NCBI RefSeq assembly: GCF_029813775.1 | Contig: NZ_JARVKW010000005.1 | Coordinates: 124,001 to 188,000, forward strand | Direction: 5' to 3' | DNA: 64,000 bases | Origin: Streptomyces sp. DH24 | GTDB taxonomy: Bacteria; Actinomycetota; Actinomycetes; Streptomycetales; Streptomycetaceae | Shown here: positions 22,239-31,168 of the stretch, one piece after another | How the letters are laid out: the number at the start of each line of letters is the position of its first letter | Numbering within the stretch: the stretch's first letter is position 1 | The notes under the pieces: generated by a model | The model's input: the letters and a program-made list of their open reading frames with translations, nothing else | What the model was told of the DNA's origin: nothing | The model's database searches: none | Position numbers and translations under genes: made by a program

Positions 22239-22928
22239 TCAGGACGCGAGGGCGATCAGCCGGGACGCCAGGTCGTTGAACGGGCCGTCGACCGGCTCGT
22301 CCTTGAGGACGCGGCGCAGCAGGGCGTTCAGCTCGTCGTCGTAGGCGGCGCTGACGGCCGCGAGCGCGGCGAAGTCGTGCACGAGCTGGGTCTCCAGCTC
22401 GGCGCGCGGAATGCGCCGCCCGTCCAGCCAGATCAGCGCCGTCGACTCCACGAGCGAGATCCACGAGCGTATGACCAGTTCCAGTCGGGCGGGCGGCTCG
22501 TCGACCCGCAGATGCGAAAGAATCTGGTCATACGCGGCCTGCCGCACGGCGTCGATGAGCGCGTTCGTGGTCGAGGACCCGACCGCCGGACCGCCGCGCA
22601 TCAGGGCGGAGAAACCGGGCCCGTGCTCCTCCACGAAGTCGAAGAAGCGGCGCATCACCCGCAGCAGCCGGAGCCCCAGAGGGCCCTCCTTCGGCTCGAC
22701 GAAGCGGGCCGCCAGATCGTCCGAGGCTCGCTTCAACGCGGCCTCGTACAGGCTGAGTTTGCCGGGGAAGTAGTGATAGACCAGCGGGCGCGAAATGCCC
22801 GCGGCCGATGCGATCTCGTCGATGGAGACCTCGTCGGGCGAGCGGCGGCTGAACAGTTCGAGGGCGACGCCGATCAACTGCTGCCGCCGCTCCTCGACTC
22901 CCATCCTGCGGCGAACCCCGGTAGTCAT
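22239..22928 (-). CDS. TetR-family transcriptional regulator
   Basis: A 229-residue repressor-like protein. Residues ~12-60 form the TetR helix-turn-helix (RRQQLIGVALELFSRRSPDE, then SIDEIASAAGISRPLVYHYF). The rest is an alpha-helical ligand-binding and dimer domain. AAGGTG lies five bases before the ATG. It follows the PDR-type reductase on the same strand with a 68-base gap, so the two are probably co-transcribed and the regulator may control that unit through the TACTnnnnAGTA site at 24066. Confidence 0.9.
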   Translation of the reverse strand: MTTGVRRRMGVEERRQQLIGVALELFSRRSPDEVSIDEIASAAGISRPLVYHYFPGKLSLYEAALKRASDDLAARFVEPKEGPLGLRLLRVMRRFFDFVEEHGPGFSALMRGGPAVGSSTTNALIDAVRQAAYDQILSHLRVDEPPARLELVIRSWISLVESTALIWLDGRRIPRAELETQLVHDFAALAAVSAAYDDELNALLRRVLKDEPVDGPFNDLASRLIALAS

Positions 22929-22996
22929 GCGGACACCTTACCGATCGAATCCGGCCTTCAACGGGTCCGATCCGACAAGGATGTTCGCAGGCACCG

Positions 22997-24055
22997 TCAC
23001 ATGTCGAGCACGAGCCGCTCGCCGCGGGCGCGGGAGACACAGATCAGCATCGAGTCGCCACGCTCCGCGTCCGTGAGCAGGTCGTCCCGGTGGTCGACCT
23101 CGCCCTCGACCACTCGCTGCTGACAGGTCCCGCACCAGCCCTGCTCGCACGAGGACGCGGTCTCCGGCAGTACCTCGCGCACCGCGGCCAGCACCGTCGT
23201 GCCGGCCGGCACGGTCACCGCCCGCCCGGTGCGGAGCAGTTCGACCTCGAAGGCGCCGTCGCCGCCCGCCGTGCGCGGCGCGAACCGCTCCAGATGCAGC
23301 TGCGACCCCTCGGGCAGCCGCTCCTCGACCGCCGCCAGCAGCCCCTCCGGGCCGCAGCAGTAGACGGCCGCGCCCTCGGGGACGTCCGCGAACAGCGCGT
23401 CGAGGTCGGGCGGTCCGGCCTCGTCCTCCGGGACCACGGTGACCCGGCCGCCCCGGGCGGCGAGCTTCTCGATCTCCTCCAGGAACGGCATCGAGGCCCG
23501 CGTCCGCCCGCCGTACAGCAGCCGCCAGTCGGTGCCCTCCGGCAGGGCGCGCAGCATCGGCAGGATCGGGGTGATGCCGATGCCGCCGGCGACGAAGACG
23601 TAGGAGTCGGCCGCGACGAGCGGGAACCGGTTGCGCGGGCCGCGCACCTCCAGCTCCATGCCCTCCCGCACCTGCTCGTGCACCTCGCGCGAGCCGCCGC
23701 GCCCGTCCTCGACCAGCCGGGCGGCGACGGTGTACGAGGAGGTGTCCTCCGGGTCCCCGCACAGCGAGTACTGCCGCACGAGTCCCGACGGCAGCACCAG
23801 GTCGAGGTGCGCGCCGGGCTCCCAGGGCTGGAGTTCCGTTCCCTCCAGGCGGAGTTGGACGACTCCGTCGGCGATCCGCTCGTGCGCGGTGACCAGCAGG
23901 CCGAGGTCCCGCGAGCGCGGCGGCACGGACTCGGACGGGCGGGGGATCGGGGCCCGGCCCCGGCGGTGGCGCAGGGCCCGCGTGGCGAGCAGTGCGACTC
24001 CCGCGGCGAGGGCGACGGTCCGGGGCTTCGTCAACAGGCGGCTCTTGTGGGACAT
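22997..24055 (-). CDS. phthalate-dioxygenase-reductase-type flavin/2Fe-2S oxidoreductase
   Basis: A 352-residue electron-transfer protein with three parts: an N-terminal hydrophobic stretch (TVALAAGVALLATRAL, ~13-28) that may anchor it to the membrane, a flavin/NAD(P)H reductase core (RQYSLCGDPEDTSSY for flavin; FVAGGIGITPILPML for nucleotide) and a C-terminal plant-type 2Fe-2S ferredoxin with Cys303, Cys308, Cys311 and Cys339. It would pass electrons from NAD(P)H to an oxygenase or desaturase not encoded nearby. No ribosome site is seen; a TACATT box six bases before the ATG suggests a leaderless message. Confidence 0.87.
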   Translation of the reverse strand: MSHKSRLLTKPRTVALAAGVALLATRALRHRRGRAPIPRPSESVPPRSRDLGLLVTAHERIADGVVQLRLEGTELQPWEPGAHLDLVLPSGLVRQYSLCGDPEDTSSYTVAARLVEDGRGGSREVHEQVREGMELEVRGPRNRFPLVAADSYVFVAGGIGITPILPMLRALPEGTDWRLLYGGRTRASMPFLEEIEKLAARGGRVTVVPEDEAGPPDLDALFADVPEGAAVYCCGPEGLLAAVEERLPEGSQLHLERFAPRTAGGDGAFEVELLRTGRAVTVPAGTTVLAAVREVLPETASSCEQGWCGTCQQRVVEGEVDHRDDLLTDAERGDSMLICVSRARGERLVLDM

Positions 24056-24065
24056 GGCGTCAATG

Positions 24066-24077
24066 TACTGACGAGTA
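24066..24077. promoter_or_regulatory. candidate TetR operator
   Basis: TACTGACGAGTA has inverted TACT/AGTA half-sites around a 4-base spacer and overlaps the promoter region of the reductase-TetR unit, 11 bases upstream of the reductase start. This half-site type is common for TetR regulators. Assignment to the adjacent regulator is inferred. Confidence 0.45.
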
Positions 24078-24175
24078 AGTCCGGGGTGAACCCCTGCGCG
24101 GGCTCTTATTTACATTTCTGTCAGCAAGAGGCGGTCGGCCGCGTGGCCGGTGCCGCACCCCCGGGAGCGGACCCG

Positions 24176-26098
24176 TCAGCCGAGACCGCTGATCGTCCGC
24201 CCGTCCCGCAGCGTCCCCTTCAGGCCCGCCTGCGCACCCTGCCCGGCCCGCACCGCCAGCACATTGCCGTGCACGGAGCCGCTGACGCCGCCGGTCGTGC
24301 GGATCGACTCGGTGTCGCGGCTGCCCGCCGCCAGCAGATACCAGTCCCCGGCCCCCGACTTCCACAGCACCCCGGCCAGCACGTGCGGGTCCTTCGCGCC
24401 GCACGCCGTCACGTTCTCCGCCTGCGCCACCACCGCCCCGTAGGTCCCGCCCGGCGTGTGGAACTGCGCCAGCACCCGCTCGCCGCCGCCCCGCCACGTC
24501 TCCGCGCGCGTGCACATCCACGCGGCCGAGCCGCTTCCGTCGGGCAGCCGCTGCTCGGCGTACTCCCAGGCGTTCACGCTCCGCACGCCCGCCGAACGCA
24601 CCGCGGCCAGCGAGCAGGCGTACGGCGCCCAGGCGCGCCGCTCCCCGGCGCCGGTGGCCTCGGCGGCCGAGCCGGGGCGGCCCGTGGTGAGGCGGGCCGG
24701 TACCAGCTCGCCGAGGTCCGTCATCAGACGCGCACCGGTGCCGTCGGCCACCTTCAGCACGTGCCACGACGCGCACGCCCCCGACTGCCGGGCGGCCGGG
24801 CTCGCCAGCGGCGCCGTCACACCGCCGATGATCGCGAGCTCCTGCTCGGCGGAACCGGGCTTCGCGAGGTCCACGACGGACGCCCGCTTCACCCAGGGCG
24901 CCGTCAGATAGCGCACGTTGCCGTCGGTCCGCTCCAGCACCACCGCGCTCGCCTCGGCCCGGCCCGCGCCGTCGACCCGCGCGAAGTCGAGCGCGGCGCC
25001 CTGCGTGCCGTCCTTCGGCTCCGCGTACCGGGCGATGCGCAGACCGTCGTGCAGGATCACCACACGCGCGTTGCCGACGCTCCCGGCGTACAGCAGCTGG
25101 GGCGGTCCGGACGGGCCGCCGGACTGGGTGCCGGGCGTCGCCGACACCCGCACGGTCTCGCCGGGGCGGGCCCACACCGCCAGGGCGCGGCGCAACAGGG
25201 CCTTGTCGCCCGTGAGTTCGCCGCGCGCGGGCCACACGGAGAAGTCGGTGCGCGCGGAGGTCTGCCACGCGGCGGGCGCCACCCTCGTCAGCTTCCCCGG
25301 GTCCAGCGCCGCCTCGGCCGCGGGATTGCGCGCGTACGGCGGCGCGGCGGCACCGTCCGGGCCCCAGGCGTCACCGGGCAGACCGAGCAGCGCCCCGCAC
25401 ACCACCAGCGCCGCCCCGGCGGCGAGCGCCGCCCTCAGGTGCTGCCTGCGCCGCATCAGGTCCGTGGGCCGGGCCTGGAGCGAACAGGCGTCGAACTCGG
25501 GGGAGTCCAGCAGCGCGTACCGCTCCGGCACCTCACCGGCCGCGCGCAGCGCCTCCGCCACGTCGGCGACGCCCGCCTCGGCCAGCACCTCGCGCACGTC
25601 GCCCTCGGGAAGCCGCTCCAGGCCGCGCAGCACGTACGCGGCGCGGGCCGGGCCGGACAGCGCGGACAGCCGCTGGTCCAGGGCGAGTTCGTCGGCGCCG
25701 CCCGAGCGCGGGAACAGCTTCAGCCCCCACGCCTGGGGCAGCATCGGCGGCAGCTGGGAACGCCGGGGCAGCACCCGGAACCGGTACGGCAGATCCGCCT
25801 CCAGCGCCGTGCGCAGCACCCGCAGGCGGACCAGCGCGTAGCCCGGGTCGGCGTTCCGGCCGGTCGGCTGCCCCGGGACCAGGGGCGCGGGCGTGCGGCC
25901 GCGGGGCAGGGCGCGCTGGGTGAGGGCGTGCGCGGTCAGGACCCGCCTGTTGCGGCCGAGGCGGGGCGGCAGGACCAGGTAGGCGAGCCGGACCAGCCGG
26001 GAATAGTGCTCGACGAGCGCGGCCTCGGCCTGTTCGACGTCCACGGCCGGGTCGGCGGGGGAGGGAGCGGGGTGCGGGGCGACATCCTGTGACTGCAC
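24176..26098 (-). CDS. membrane protein with degenerate sigma-factor-like N-terminus
   Basis: A 640-residue protein of unknown function. Residues ~23-65 (ALVEHYSRLVRLAYLVLP...) resemble region 2, and ~143-187 (RLSALSGPARAAYVLRGLER) resemble region 4, of SigE-type ECF sigma factors, but the match is weak and the hydrophobic core is altered. A transmembrane helix follows at ~221-241 (LRAALAAGAALVVCGALLG) and then about 400 extracytoplasmic residues with no recognised domain. The GTG at 26098 has no ribosome site and may be leaderless. It could be a membrane-held regulator or a relic used as a cytoplasmic interaction domain. Confidence 0.7.
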   Translation of the reverse strand: MQSQDVAPHPAPSPADPAVDVEQAEAALVEHYSRLVRLAYLVLPPRLGRNRRVLTAHALTQRALPRGRTPAPLVPGQPTGRNADPGYALVRLRVLRTALEADLPYRFRVLPRRSQLPPMLPQAWGLKLFPRSGGADELALDQRLSALSGPARAAYVLRGLERLPEGDVREVLAEAGVADVAEALRAAGEVPERYALLDSPEFDACSLQARPTDLMRRRQHLRAALAAGAALVVCGALLGLPGDAWGPDGAAAPPYARNPAAEAALDPGKLTRVAPAAWQTSARTDFSVWPARGELTGDKALLRRALAVWARPGETVRVSATPGTQSGGPSGPPQLLYAGSVGNARVVILHDGLRIARYAEPKDGTQGAALDFARVDGAGRAEASAVVLERTDGNVRYLTAPWVKRASVVDLAKPGSAEQELAIIGGVTAPLASPAARQSGACASWHVLKVADGTGARLMTDLGELVPARLTTGRPGSAAEATGAGERRAWAPYACSLAAVRSAGVRSVNAWEYAEQRLPDGSGSAAWMCTRAETWRGGGERVLAQFHTPGGTYGAVVAQAENVTACGAKDPHVLAGVLWKSGAGDWYLLAAGSRDTESIRTTGGVSGSVHGNVLAVRAGQGAQAGLKGTLRDGRTISGLG

Positions 26099-26133
26099 GT
26101 TCAGCAGAACGAGCGAATCGTTGGATGGTCACT

Positions 26134-26655
26134 TCACGCGCCCGGGGCACTCTCCGGAGCGGTCAGCAGCCGCGCGTAGTTCGCCATCGACCGCTGGTAG
26201 CGCGGCAGATGGGGCGCGAGGGCGCCCAGGACGAGCGACAGGCCCTCGCGGTCGCGGCCCAGGCTCGACAGGCACAGCGCGAGCGTCGCGCGGACCGCGT
26301 CGTCCAACTCGTCGGAGGGGGCGGTCAGTTCGGGCGTGAGCAGCTCGACGCCCTCGTGGGCCCGGCCGATGTTCCGCAGCGAGCTCGACAGCTGGATCTT
26401 CGTCCGGCGCGCCCGGTACGGGCTGACCTCGCCGAGACCGCGCGCCAGCGCCTCCCGGTACAGCGGGACGGCCTGGTCCGAACGACCCGTCGAGTCCCAG
26501 GCGCAGGCCCGCTCGAACGGGCCGAGCGGGCTGTCTTCGGGCAGTTCGGCGACGAGCCCGTCGATCACCGCGCGGAACTCGGCCGCCCGGTCGTCGCCGT
26601 AGTCGTCGAAGGACGCCCAGGCGGCGGCCACGCGGTCTTCCCAGTCCTGGTTCAC
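26134..26655 (-). CDS. tetratricopeptide-repeat protein
   Basis: A 173-residue helical protein with TPR-like units (FERACAWDSTGRSDQAVPLY, and LALCLSSLGRDREGLSLVLG). It matches the short TPR_5 type often annotated as hypothetical in Streptomyces and is likely a protein-interaction scaffold. GAAGG lies seven bases before the GTG at 26655; the longer frame to 27108 is the antisense of the neighbouring lipoprotein gene and is rejected. The gene ends 35 bases before the sigma-like gene on the same strand. Confidence 0.8.
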   Translation of the reverse strand: MNQDWEDRVAAAWASFDDYGDDRAAEFRAVIDGLVAELPEDSPLGPFERACAWDSTGRSDQAVPLYREALARGLGEVSPYRARRTKIQLSSSLRNIGRAHEGVELLTPELTAPSDELDDAVRATLALCLSSLGRDREGLSLVLGALAPHLPRYQRSMANYARLLTAPESAPGA

Positions 26656-26803
26656 CGGCACACCTTCGCACGGCGGGGCGGGTGAGGGCACGTGGTTTTG
26701 AGCGCGGTGCGTCCCGCGCCCGTATCCAGCGACGGGCCCCGGGCCGGGGCCGACCGCGGCATGCCGCTGCGCCGTGCCGCCGCAAGGGACCGGAGGAGAC
26801 ACG

Positions 26804-27334
26804 ATGAGGGTGACCCGACCGAGGCTCGCGCTGACCGGGGCCGTGCCGGCGGCACTGGCACTGGCACTGGCGGGCTGCGACGACGGCGGCGACGGCGGCG
26901 GCGACGGCGGCGGGACCCGTGGGGCCGCGCCGCCCGGCACGGCGACCGGCAGCCGGGAGCAGCTGGCCGCCGCGGCGAAGTGCGAGCCGGACATGCAGAC
27001 CGACGCGGACGAGATCCGCCAGGCCCTCTGCGGGACCGGCGACGGCAGGTACGTCCTCGCCACCTTCGCCACCGACCGCGGCCAGCGCGAGTGGATCAAC
27101 ACGGCCAAGGACTACGGCGGTCACTACCTCGTCGGCCGCAAGTGGGTCGCCGTCGGCCACGCGGACGTGGTGCGGTCGCTGCGCGGACGGCTGGGCGGGA
27201 CGCTGGAGGAGGGCACCTCGCACGAGGGCCACACCGGGGGTGGCGGGGGCACTGGCGGCACCGGGGACACTGGCGGTACTGGCGGTACTGGTGGCACCGG
27301 CGGTTCGGGTTCGGTTTCTGATTCACACCACTGA
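26804..27334 (+). CDS. small lipoprotein with Gly/Thr-rich tail
   Basis: A 176-residue secreted lipoprotein. GGAGGAG precedes the ATG. The signal ends in LALAGC, with Cys25 as the lipid-modified residue, followed by an Asp/Gly-rich spacer. The central part (~60-145) contains two cysteines and GHYLVGRKWVAVGHADVV; I recognise no family. The last ~30 residues are a (GGTGGT)n-type low-complexity tail. Probably an exposed cell-surface protein of unknown role. A terminator at 27344-27380 follows. Confidence 0.78.
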   Translation: MRVTRPRLALTGAVPAALALALAGCDDGGDGGGDGGGTRGAAPPGTATGSREQLAAAAKCEPDMQTDADEIRQALCGTGDGRYVLATFATDRGQREWINTAKDYGGHYLVGRKWVAVGHADVVRSLRGRLGGTLEEGTSHEGHTGGGGGTGGTGDTGGTGGTGGTGGSGSVSDSHH

Positions 27335-27343
27335 GCGCGCACC

Positions 27344-27380
27344 GGAGCCGGCGGCGGGAACGCATCCCACCGCCGGCTCC
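27344..27380. terminator. bidirectional terminator
   Basis: GGAGCCGGCGG pairs perfectly with CCGCCGGCTCC across a 15-base loop. It lies between the converging lipoprotein gene and DUF1996 gene and could end both messages. Confidence 0.8.
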
Positions 27381-27423
27381 TTGCCAGCCCTGTCGCCCCT
27401 GCCGCTGCCGGTCCGCTACCGGG

Positions 27424-28938
27424 TCACCGGCAGTCCTCGCCGTTGTTGATGCAGTCGACCACCCGGTTCATCAGCTCCTCGTCCATGACGTTGATGAAGT
27501 CGTCGTGGTCGGTGACCGGCTTGTGCAGCTGCTCCGGGAAACCGTCGACCGCGAACGGGTTCCGCACCTGCCCGTTCTCGATGCTGGGCCGCGGCACGTC
27601 GTAGACCAGGTTCATCGTCAGCTGCGGGATGGCCTGGAAGCCCTCCGGGCAGGCACCGGTGGCCGGGTCGGCGAACGCCACGTGGTCACGGTGGTTGGCG
27701 CTGTCGATGTTCTGGCCGTCCCAGCAGCTCTGGAAGTCGAAGATCCGGACCACCTTGGAGCCGTCCGGGCACAGCGGGTACTTGTCCGCGAGCACCCGGT
27801 CCTCGAAGCCGGTGCACGACCAGCCGGCGTTGGCGTTGGCGTCGCCGTTGGTGAAGGCCTTCGCGTCACCGGTGATGATGCGCAGGAACTTCGGCATCGC
27901 GACGACCTTGCTGCGCGGGTTGCCGACGAACCTGATCTCGGCGCTCTCCGCCTTCAGGATCGTGCCGACGTTGCCCTCGGCGCCGCCGCCCGGTTCGTTC
28001 GCGTCGAACTCCCGGCTGCCGTCCTGGAGCCGCAGCACCGGCCAGTAGTACGTGGATCTGTCGCCCGGGTTCTGGCAGCTCGTCTCGGCGTTCGCGAGGT
28101 CGTCGTCGCTGGAGAACGCGTCGTTGTCCTGGTTGCCGACGTAGTCGTGCGTGTGGTGCGCGCCGTTGTCGACGCCGGGCGCCACGATCAGGTTGTCGCT
28201 GTTGAACAGGTCGTTCTCGTTCACACCGCACTCGGTCGTGAACGTGCCCGTCGAGGCGTCCTCGCCCTGCTGCGGCTGCTGCACGTTGGGTTCGACTGCC
28301 GTGATGTCGGCGAAGTCCTCGGCGACCGGGCCCGCGGCCCCGTTGCCGTTGTCGTCCTGCCGGCCGCCGCCCTGGTCCTGACCGCCGTCCTGGCCGCCGC
28401 CCTGGTCCTGACCGCCGTCCTGGCCGCCGTCCTGGTCCTGGCCGTCGCCCTCGTCGGTCCCGGGCTGTTCGGCCGGGATGCCCCGGCACTCGGCGAACCG
28501 GTCCAGGCCGTCCGGCACGCTGCCGCCCGCCCGGCGGATGTTGATGCCGATCCGGTCGAGGGCGGCGCCGCGCTTCGACTTCAGCGGGCCGAGGACGGAG
28601 TTCTGCACGAACCCCGGGTCGCCCGCCTGGGCCCGGCGCGTCGACGCGAGACGGGCGTACGCCTCGGTGATCTGCTCGTCCAGGTTCGCCAGCTCCCTGT
28701 CGACGCCGGAGCGGGCCCCCCTCGGCAGGCGCCTGAGCTGCTGGCCGACGTCCGGACAGTCGATTGTGGCGATCTGCGCCCCCGCCGACCGGGTCCGGCC
28801 GTCCCGGCCGTCGGACTCGTGCGCCGAGGCGTGGAAATTCGCCCAGACCAGCCCGCCCCCACCGAGCGCCAGTGCCGCCGATGCGGCAATGGCCTTCGTG
28901 GCCAGTGGCGTACGGCGTTTTCGTGTAGTGCGTCCCAT
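27424..28938 (-). CDS. secreted DUF1996-domain protein
   Basis: A 504-residue secreted protein. The start at 28938 follows GAGGAG, and a signal sequence occupies ~11-35 ([18 protein letters not shown]). An N-terminal helical part has one Cys pair, then a Gln/Gly/Asp repeat linker ([10 protein letters not shown] repeated, ~155-190), then a DUF1996 domain with [27 protein letters not shown] and [23 protein letters not shown]1996 is widespread in secreted fungal proteins and in Streptomyces; the His-rich conserved positions suggest metal binding or catalysis, but no activity is established. Confidence 0.85.
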   Translation of the reverse strand: MGRTTRKRRTPLATKAIAASAALALGGGGLVWANFHASAHESDGRDGRTRSAGAQIATIDCPDVGQQLRRLPRGARSGVDRELANLDEQITEAYARLASTRRAQAGDPGFVQNSVLGPLKSKRGAALDRIGINIRRAGGSVPDGLDRFAECRGIPAEQPGTDEGDGQDQDGGQDGGQDQGGGQDGGQDQGGGRQDDNGNGAAGPVAEDFADITAVEPNVQQPQQGEDASTGTFTTECGVNENDLFNSDNLIVAPGVDNGAHHTHDYVGNQDNDAFSSDDDLANAETSCQNPGDRSTYYWPVLRLQDGSREFDANEPGGGAEGNVGTILKAESAEIRFVGNPRSKVVAMPKFLRIITGDAKAFTNGDANANAGWSCTGFEDRVLADKYPLCPDGSKVVRIFDFQSCWDGQNIDSANHRDHVAFADPATGACPEGFQAIPQLTMNLVYDVPRPSIENGQVRNPFAVDGFPEQLHKPVTDHDDFINVMDEELMNRVVDCINNGEDCR

Positions 28939-29083
28939 GGAACTCCTCTGACTTCCTTGCGGGGCAGCGAGGCGCCCGACAGGAGTGAAGCGGCGCCCTC
29001 CCATACGGAGTTGGTCCCACAGGTGTTCAGTCGTCCCGGGAATCGCCGGGAACGTGTGCTCGGCGATCGGGCCGGACCCCGGG

Positions 29084-30103
29084 TCAGGGGGTGGTGCCGG
29101 CCGCACCCCCGGCGAGCACCTTCGCCTCCACCTCCGGGTCGAGCCCCTTGCGGGTCCGGTCCGGCCGCTGCGGCGCCGTGCCGCCGATCTCCCGGAGCCA
29201 CGCCCAGGTGTCGGCGACGGTGTCCGCCACGGGCCGGCAGCGCAGCCCCGCCGCGACCGCCCGCGACACGTCCGCGGCGTGCAGCGCGTCGTGCATGTCG
29301 CTGCCCGGCGGCACCCACACCGGCAGCTCCGTCCACGGCTCGATGCCCGCCGCCAGGATCACCTCCGGCTCGGTCCACCGCAGGTCGGCGCCGCCCCCGG
29401 TCACCCGGGCGCAGGCCTCCAGCAACTCGCCCATTGTCGCGTGCCCCTGAGGGCTGATCAGGTTGTACGGCCCGCTCAGCCCGCCCTGCGCCGCGTCGAG
29501 CGTCCACTCGGCGAGGTCGCGCACGTCGACGTACTCCAGCGGCAGGTCCCGCGGCCCCGGAGCCAGCACCGGGCCGCCGCGCGCCATGCGGTTCAGCCAC
29601 CAGGGCAGCCGCCCCACGTTCTCGTACGGGCCGAGGATGAGCCCGGCCCGGACCAGCAGCGCCCGGTCCGCGCCGAAGGCATCCAGCGCCGCGAGCTCAC
29701 CGCCCCGCTTGTCCTCCGCGTACGAGGTCTGCTCCGCGTCGGGCGAGGCGTCCTCGACCACCGGCGCGTCCTCGGTGTACCCGGCGGGCGGCGCCCAGGT
29801 GTACACCGAGCAGCTCGACACGTACACGTACCGCCCGGCGCGGTCCCGCAGCAGCCGCGCCGCGTCCCGCACCGCGCGGGGCGCCGCCGACCACGTGTCG
29901 ACGACGACGTCCCACTCGGTGCCGTCCGCGGCGAGCGCGGCGAGCCCGTCCGGGGCGGTGCGGTCGCCGTGCAGGGACCGCACCCCCGGCGGGGCCGCGT
30001 GCCGGCCCCGGTTGAACACCGTCACGTCCCAGCCGCGCCCCAGCGCCGCCTCCACGACGGCCCGCCCCGCGAACTCCGTACCACCCAGCACCAGAAGCCT
30101 CAT
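29084..30103 (-). CDS. NAD-dependent epimerase/dehydratase (SDR) protein
   Basis: A 339-residue extended short-chain dehydrogenase. The N-terminal Rossmann motif is [13 protein letters not shown], and SSCSVY together with [11 protein letters not shown] supplies a Ser/Tyr-x3-Lys-type active site (SYAEDK). The ATG at 30103 is preferred because it places the beta-strand at the true N-terminus; a GTG three codons earlier is also possible. It resembles reductases and nucleoside-diphosphate-sugar epimerases. Substrate unknown. Confidence 0.8.
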   Translation of the reverse strand: MRLLVLGGTEFAGRAVVEAALGRGWDVTVFNRGRHAAPPGVRSLHGDRTAPDGLAALAADGTEWDVVVDTWSAAPRAVRDAARLLRDRAGRYVYVSSCSVYTWAPPAGYTEDAPVVEDASPDAEQTSYAEDKRGGELAALDAFGADRALLVRAGLILGPYENVGRLPWWLNRMARGGPVLAPGPRDLPLEYVDVRDLAEWTLDAAQGGLSGPYNLISPQGHATMGELLEACARVTGGGADLRWTEPEVILAAGIEPWTELPVWVPPGSDMHDALHAADVSRAVAAGLRCRPVADTVADTWAWLREIGGTAPQRPDRTRKGLDPEVEAKVLAGGAAGTTP

Positions 30104-30163
30104 GCCGGTCACTCTGCCCGGCCCGGTCGGGGGACGGAACGGGAATCTGCCGTCAGCAGATCC

Positions 30164-30742
30164 TCAGCGCCCGGTCGGCGGCACGTACTTGTAGCCGACG
30201 CGGCGCACCGTCTGGATCGCCGCCCGGTGCTCGGGGCCCAGCTTGCGGCGCAGCCGGGCCACGTGGACGTCGACCGTGCGGCCGTCGCCCACGTGCCCGT
30301 AGCCCCACACCGTGCTCACCAGCTGGTCCCGGGTGTGCACCCGGCCCGGGTGGGCGACGAGGTGGGCGAGCAGCTCGAACTCCAGGTAGGTCAGGTCGAG
30401 TTCACGGCCGTCGACTTCGGCGGTGCGCCGCACGGTGTCGACCCGGACGAGCGGGACGCCCTCGTCGTGGCCGGGCGGGTCGCCGGCTTCCGGCCGGGCG
30501 GGCGCCGCCCCGAACGGCGGCTGCTGGTCGGCCGGGACGAGCACCAGATAGCCGATCATCGGCGGCCGGCCCGGCAGCGTGGGCAGAGTGTGCGGCGGGG
30601 CGGGCAGCCAGGTCGCGCCCGGCGGCAGCAGGTCCGTCACGTCGACGACCTCGTCCCGGTCGACGGGGCGCAGCCGGTGCCGCGGGGCGCCGGGGGAGTG
30701 GGCGGGGAACGTGGCGGAGGACAGGGGACGGGAGGTCGCCAT
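30164..30742 (-). CDS. glnRII: OmpR-type winged-helix regulator without receiver domain (GlnRII-like)
   Basis: A 192-residue protein whose C-terminal half (~95-190) is an OmpR/PhoB winged helix: [40 protein letters not shown] and [10 protein letters not shown]. The N-terminal ~90 residues are Pro-rich and not a phosphoacceptor receiver. Position next to glnII matches GlnRII of S. coelicolor, which binds the same nitrogen promoters as GlnR. The name therefore rests on family plus context. The ATG lacks a strong ribosome site; a short Cys-rich leader-like frame lies upstream. Confidence 0.8.
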   Translation of the reverse strand: MATSRPLSSATFPAHSPGAPRHRLRPVDRDEVVDVTDLLPPGATWLPAPPHTLPTLPGRPPMIGYLVLVPADQQPPFGAAPARPEAGDPPGHDEGVPLVRVDTVRRTAEVDGRELDLTYLEFELLAHLVAHPGRVHTRDQLVSTVWGYGHVGDGRTVDVHVARLRRKLGPEHRAAIQTVRRVGYKYVPPTGR

Positions 30743-30860
30743 GAGAGGTCAGCTCTTTCGCGCGAGGAGTTCGTCGGGAAAGGGCGACGGCCGCGAGTTC
30801 GTGATCGGGCGCGCCGCGGGACGTACGTCGTCCGCGCTGGCCGAAGGCCGGGGTACGGCT

Positions 30861-30983
30861 TTAAAGGGCCCGCGCGTTCACCGCGCGGCAACACACCCGG
30901 TCGAAGTCGTGGTGCTGACGGGAAGGCCAGAAGGGCTCCAGGTCGTGACGACCCGTCGCGGGGAACTTCTGGAAGCCGGTCAT
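30861..30983 (-). CDS. possible 40-residue leader peptide upstream of glnRII
   Basis: A short frame, MTGFQKFPATGRHDLEPFWP followed by SRQHHDFDRVCCRAVNARAL, ends in TAA 118 bases before glnRII on the same strand. The RxHxDFxRVCC pattern resembles the short His/Arg/Cys peptides annotated as putative leader peptides in Streptomyces. The region has natural-looking amino-acid use, unlike the surrounding shadow frames. No clear ribosome site is seen. It could be a regulatory uORF or a small protein. It is the only coding-like feature in the 426 bases between glnII and glnRII. Confidence 0.5.
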   Translation of the reverse strand: MTGFQKFPATGRHDLEPFWPSRQHHDFDRVCCRAVNARAL

Positions 30984-31113
30984 GAACCCATTGAAGCAGA
31001 CACCCGCCGTCCGCAGCAGCGGTCTGTCACACACGGGACGCCGGCCCGGCCGCGCACCGCCCGGCCGCCGCCGTCGATCTGTGTGCCCCCCACCAGGACA
31101 CGCGCCGCCGACG

Positions 31114-31154
31114 ACGCGAGGGGGCGCCCACCGTGACGGTGGACGCCCCCTCGC
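31114..31154 (-). terminator. glnII terminator
   Basis: GCGAGGGGGCG...ACCG pairs with CGGT...CGCCCCCTCGC around a TGA loop, with about 17 pairs and one interruption. It lies immediately downstream of the glnII stop. Confidence 0.85.
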
Positions 31155-31168
31155 GGGAAGCGGCGGGA

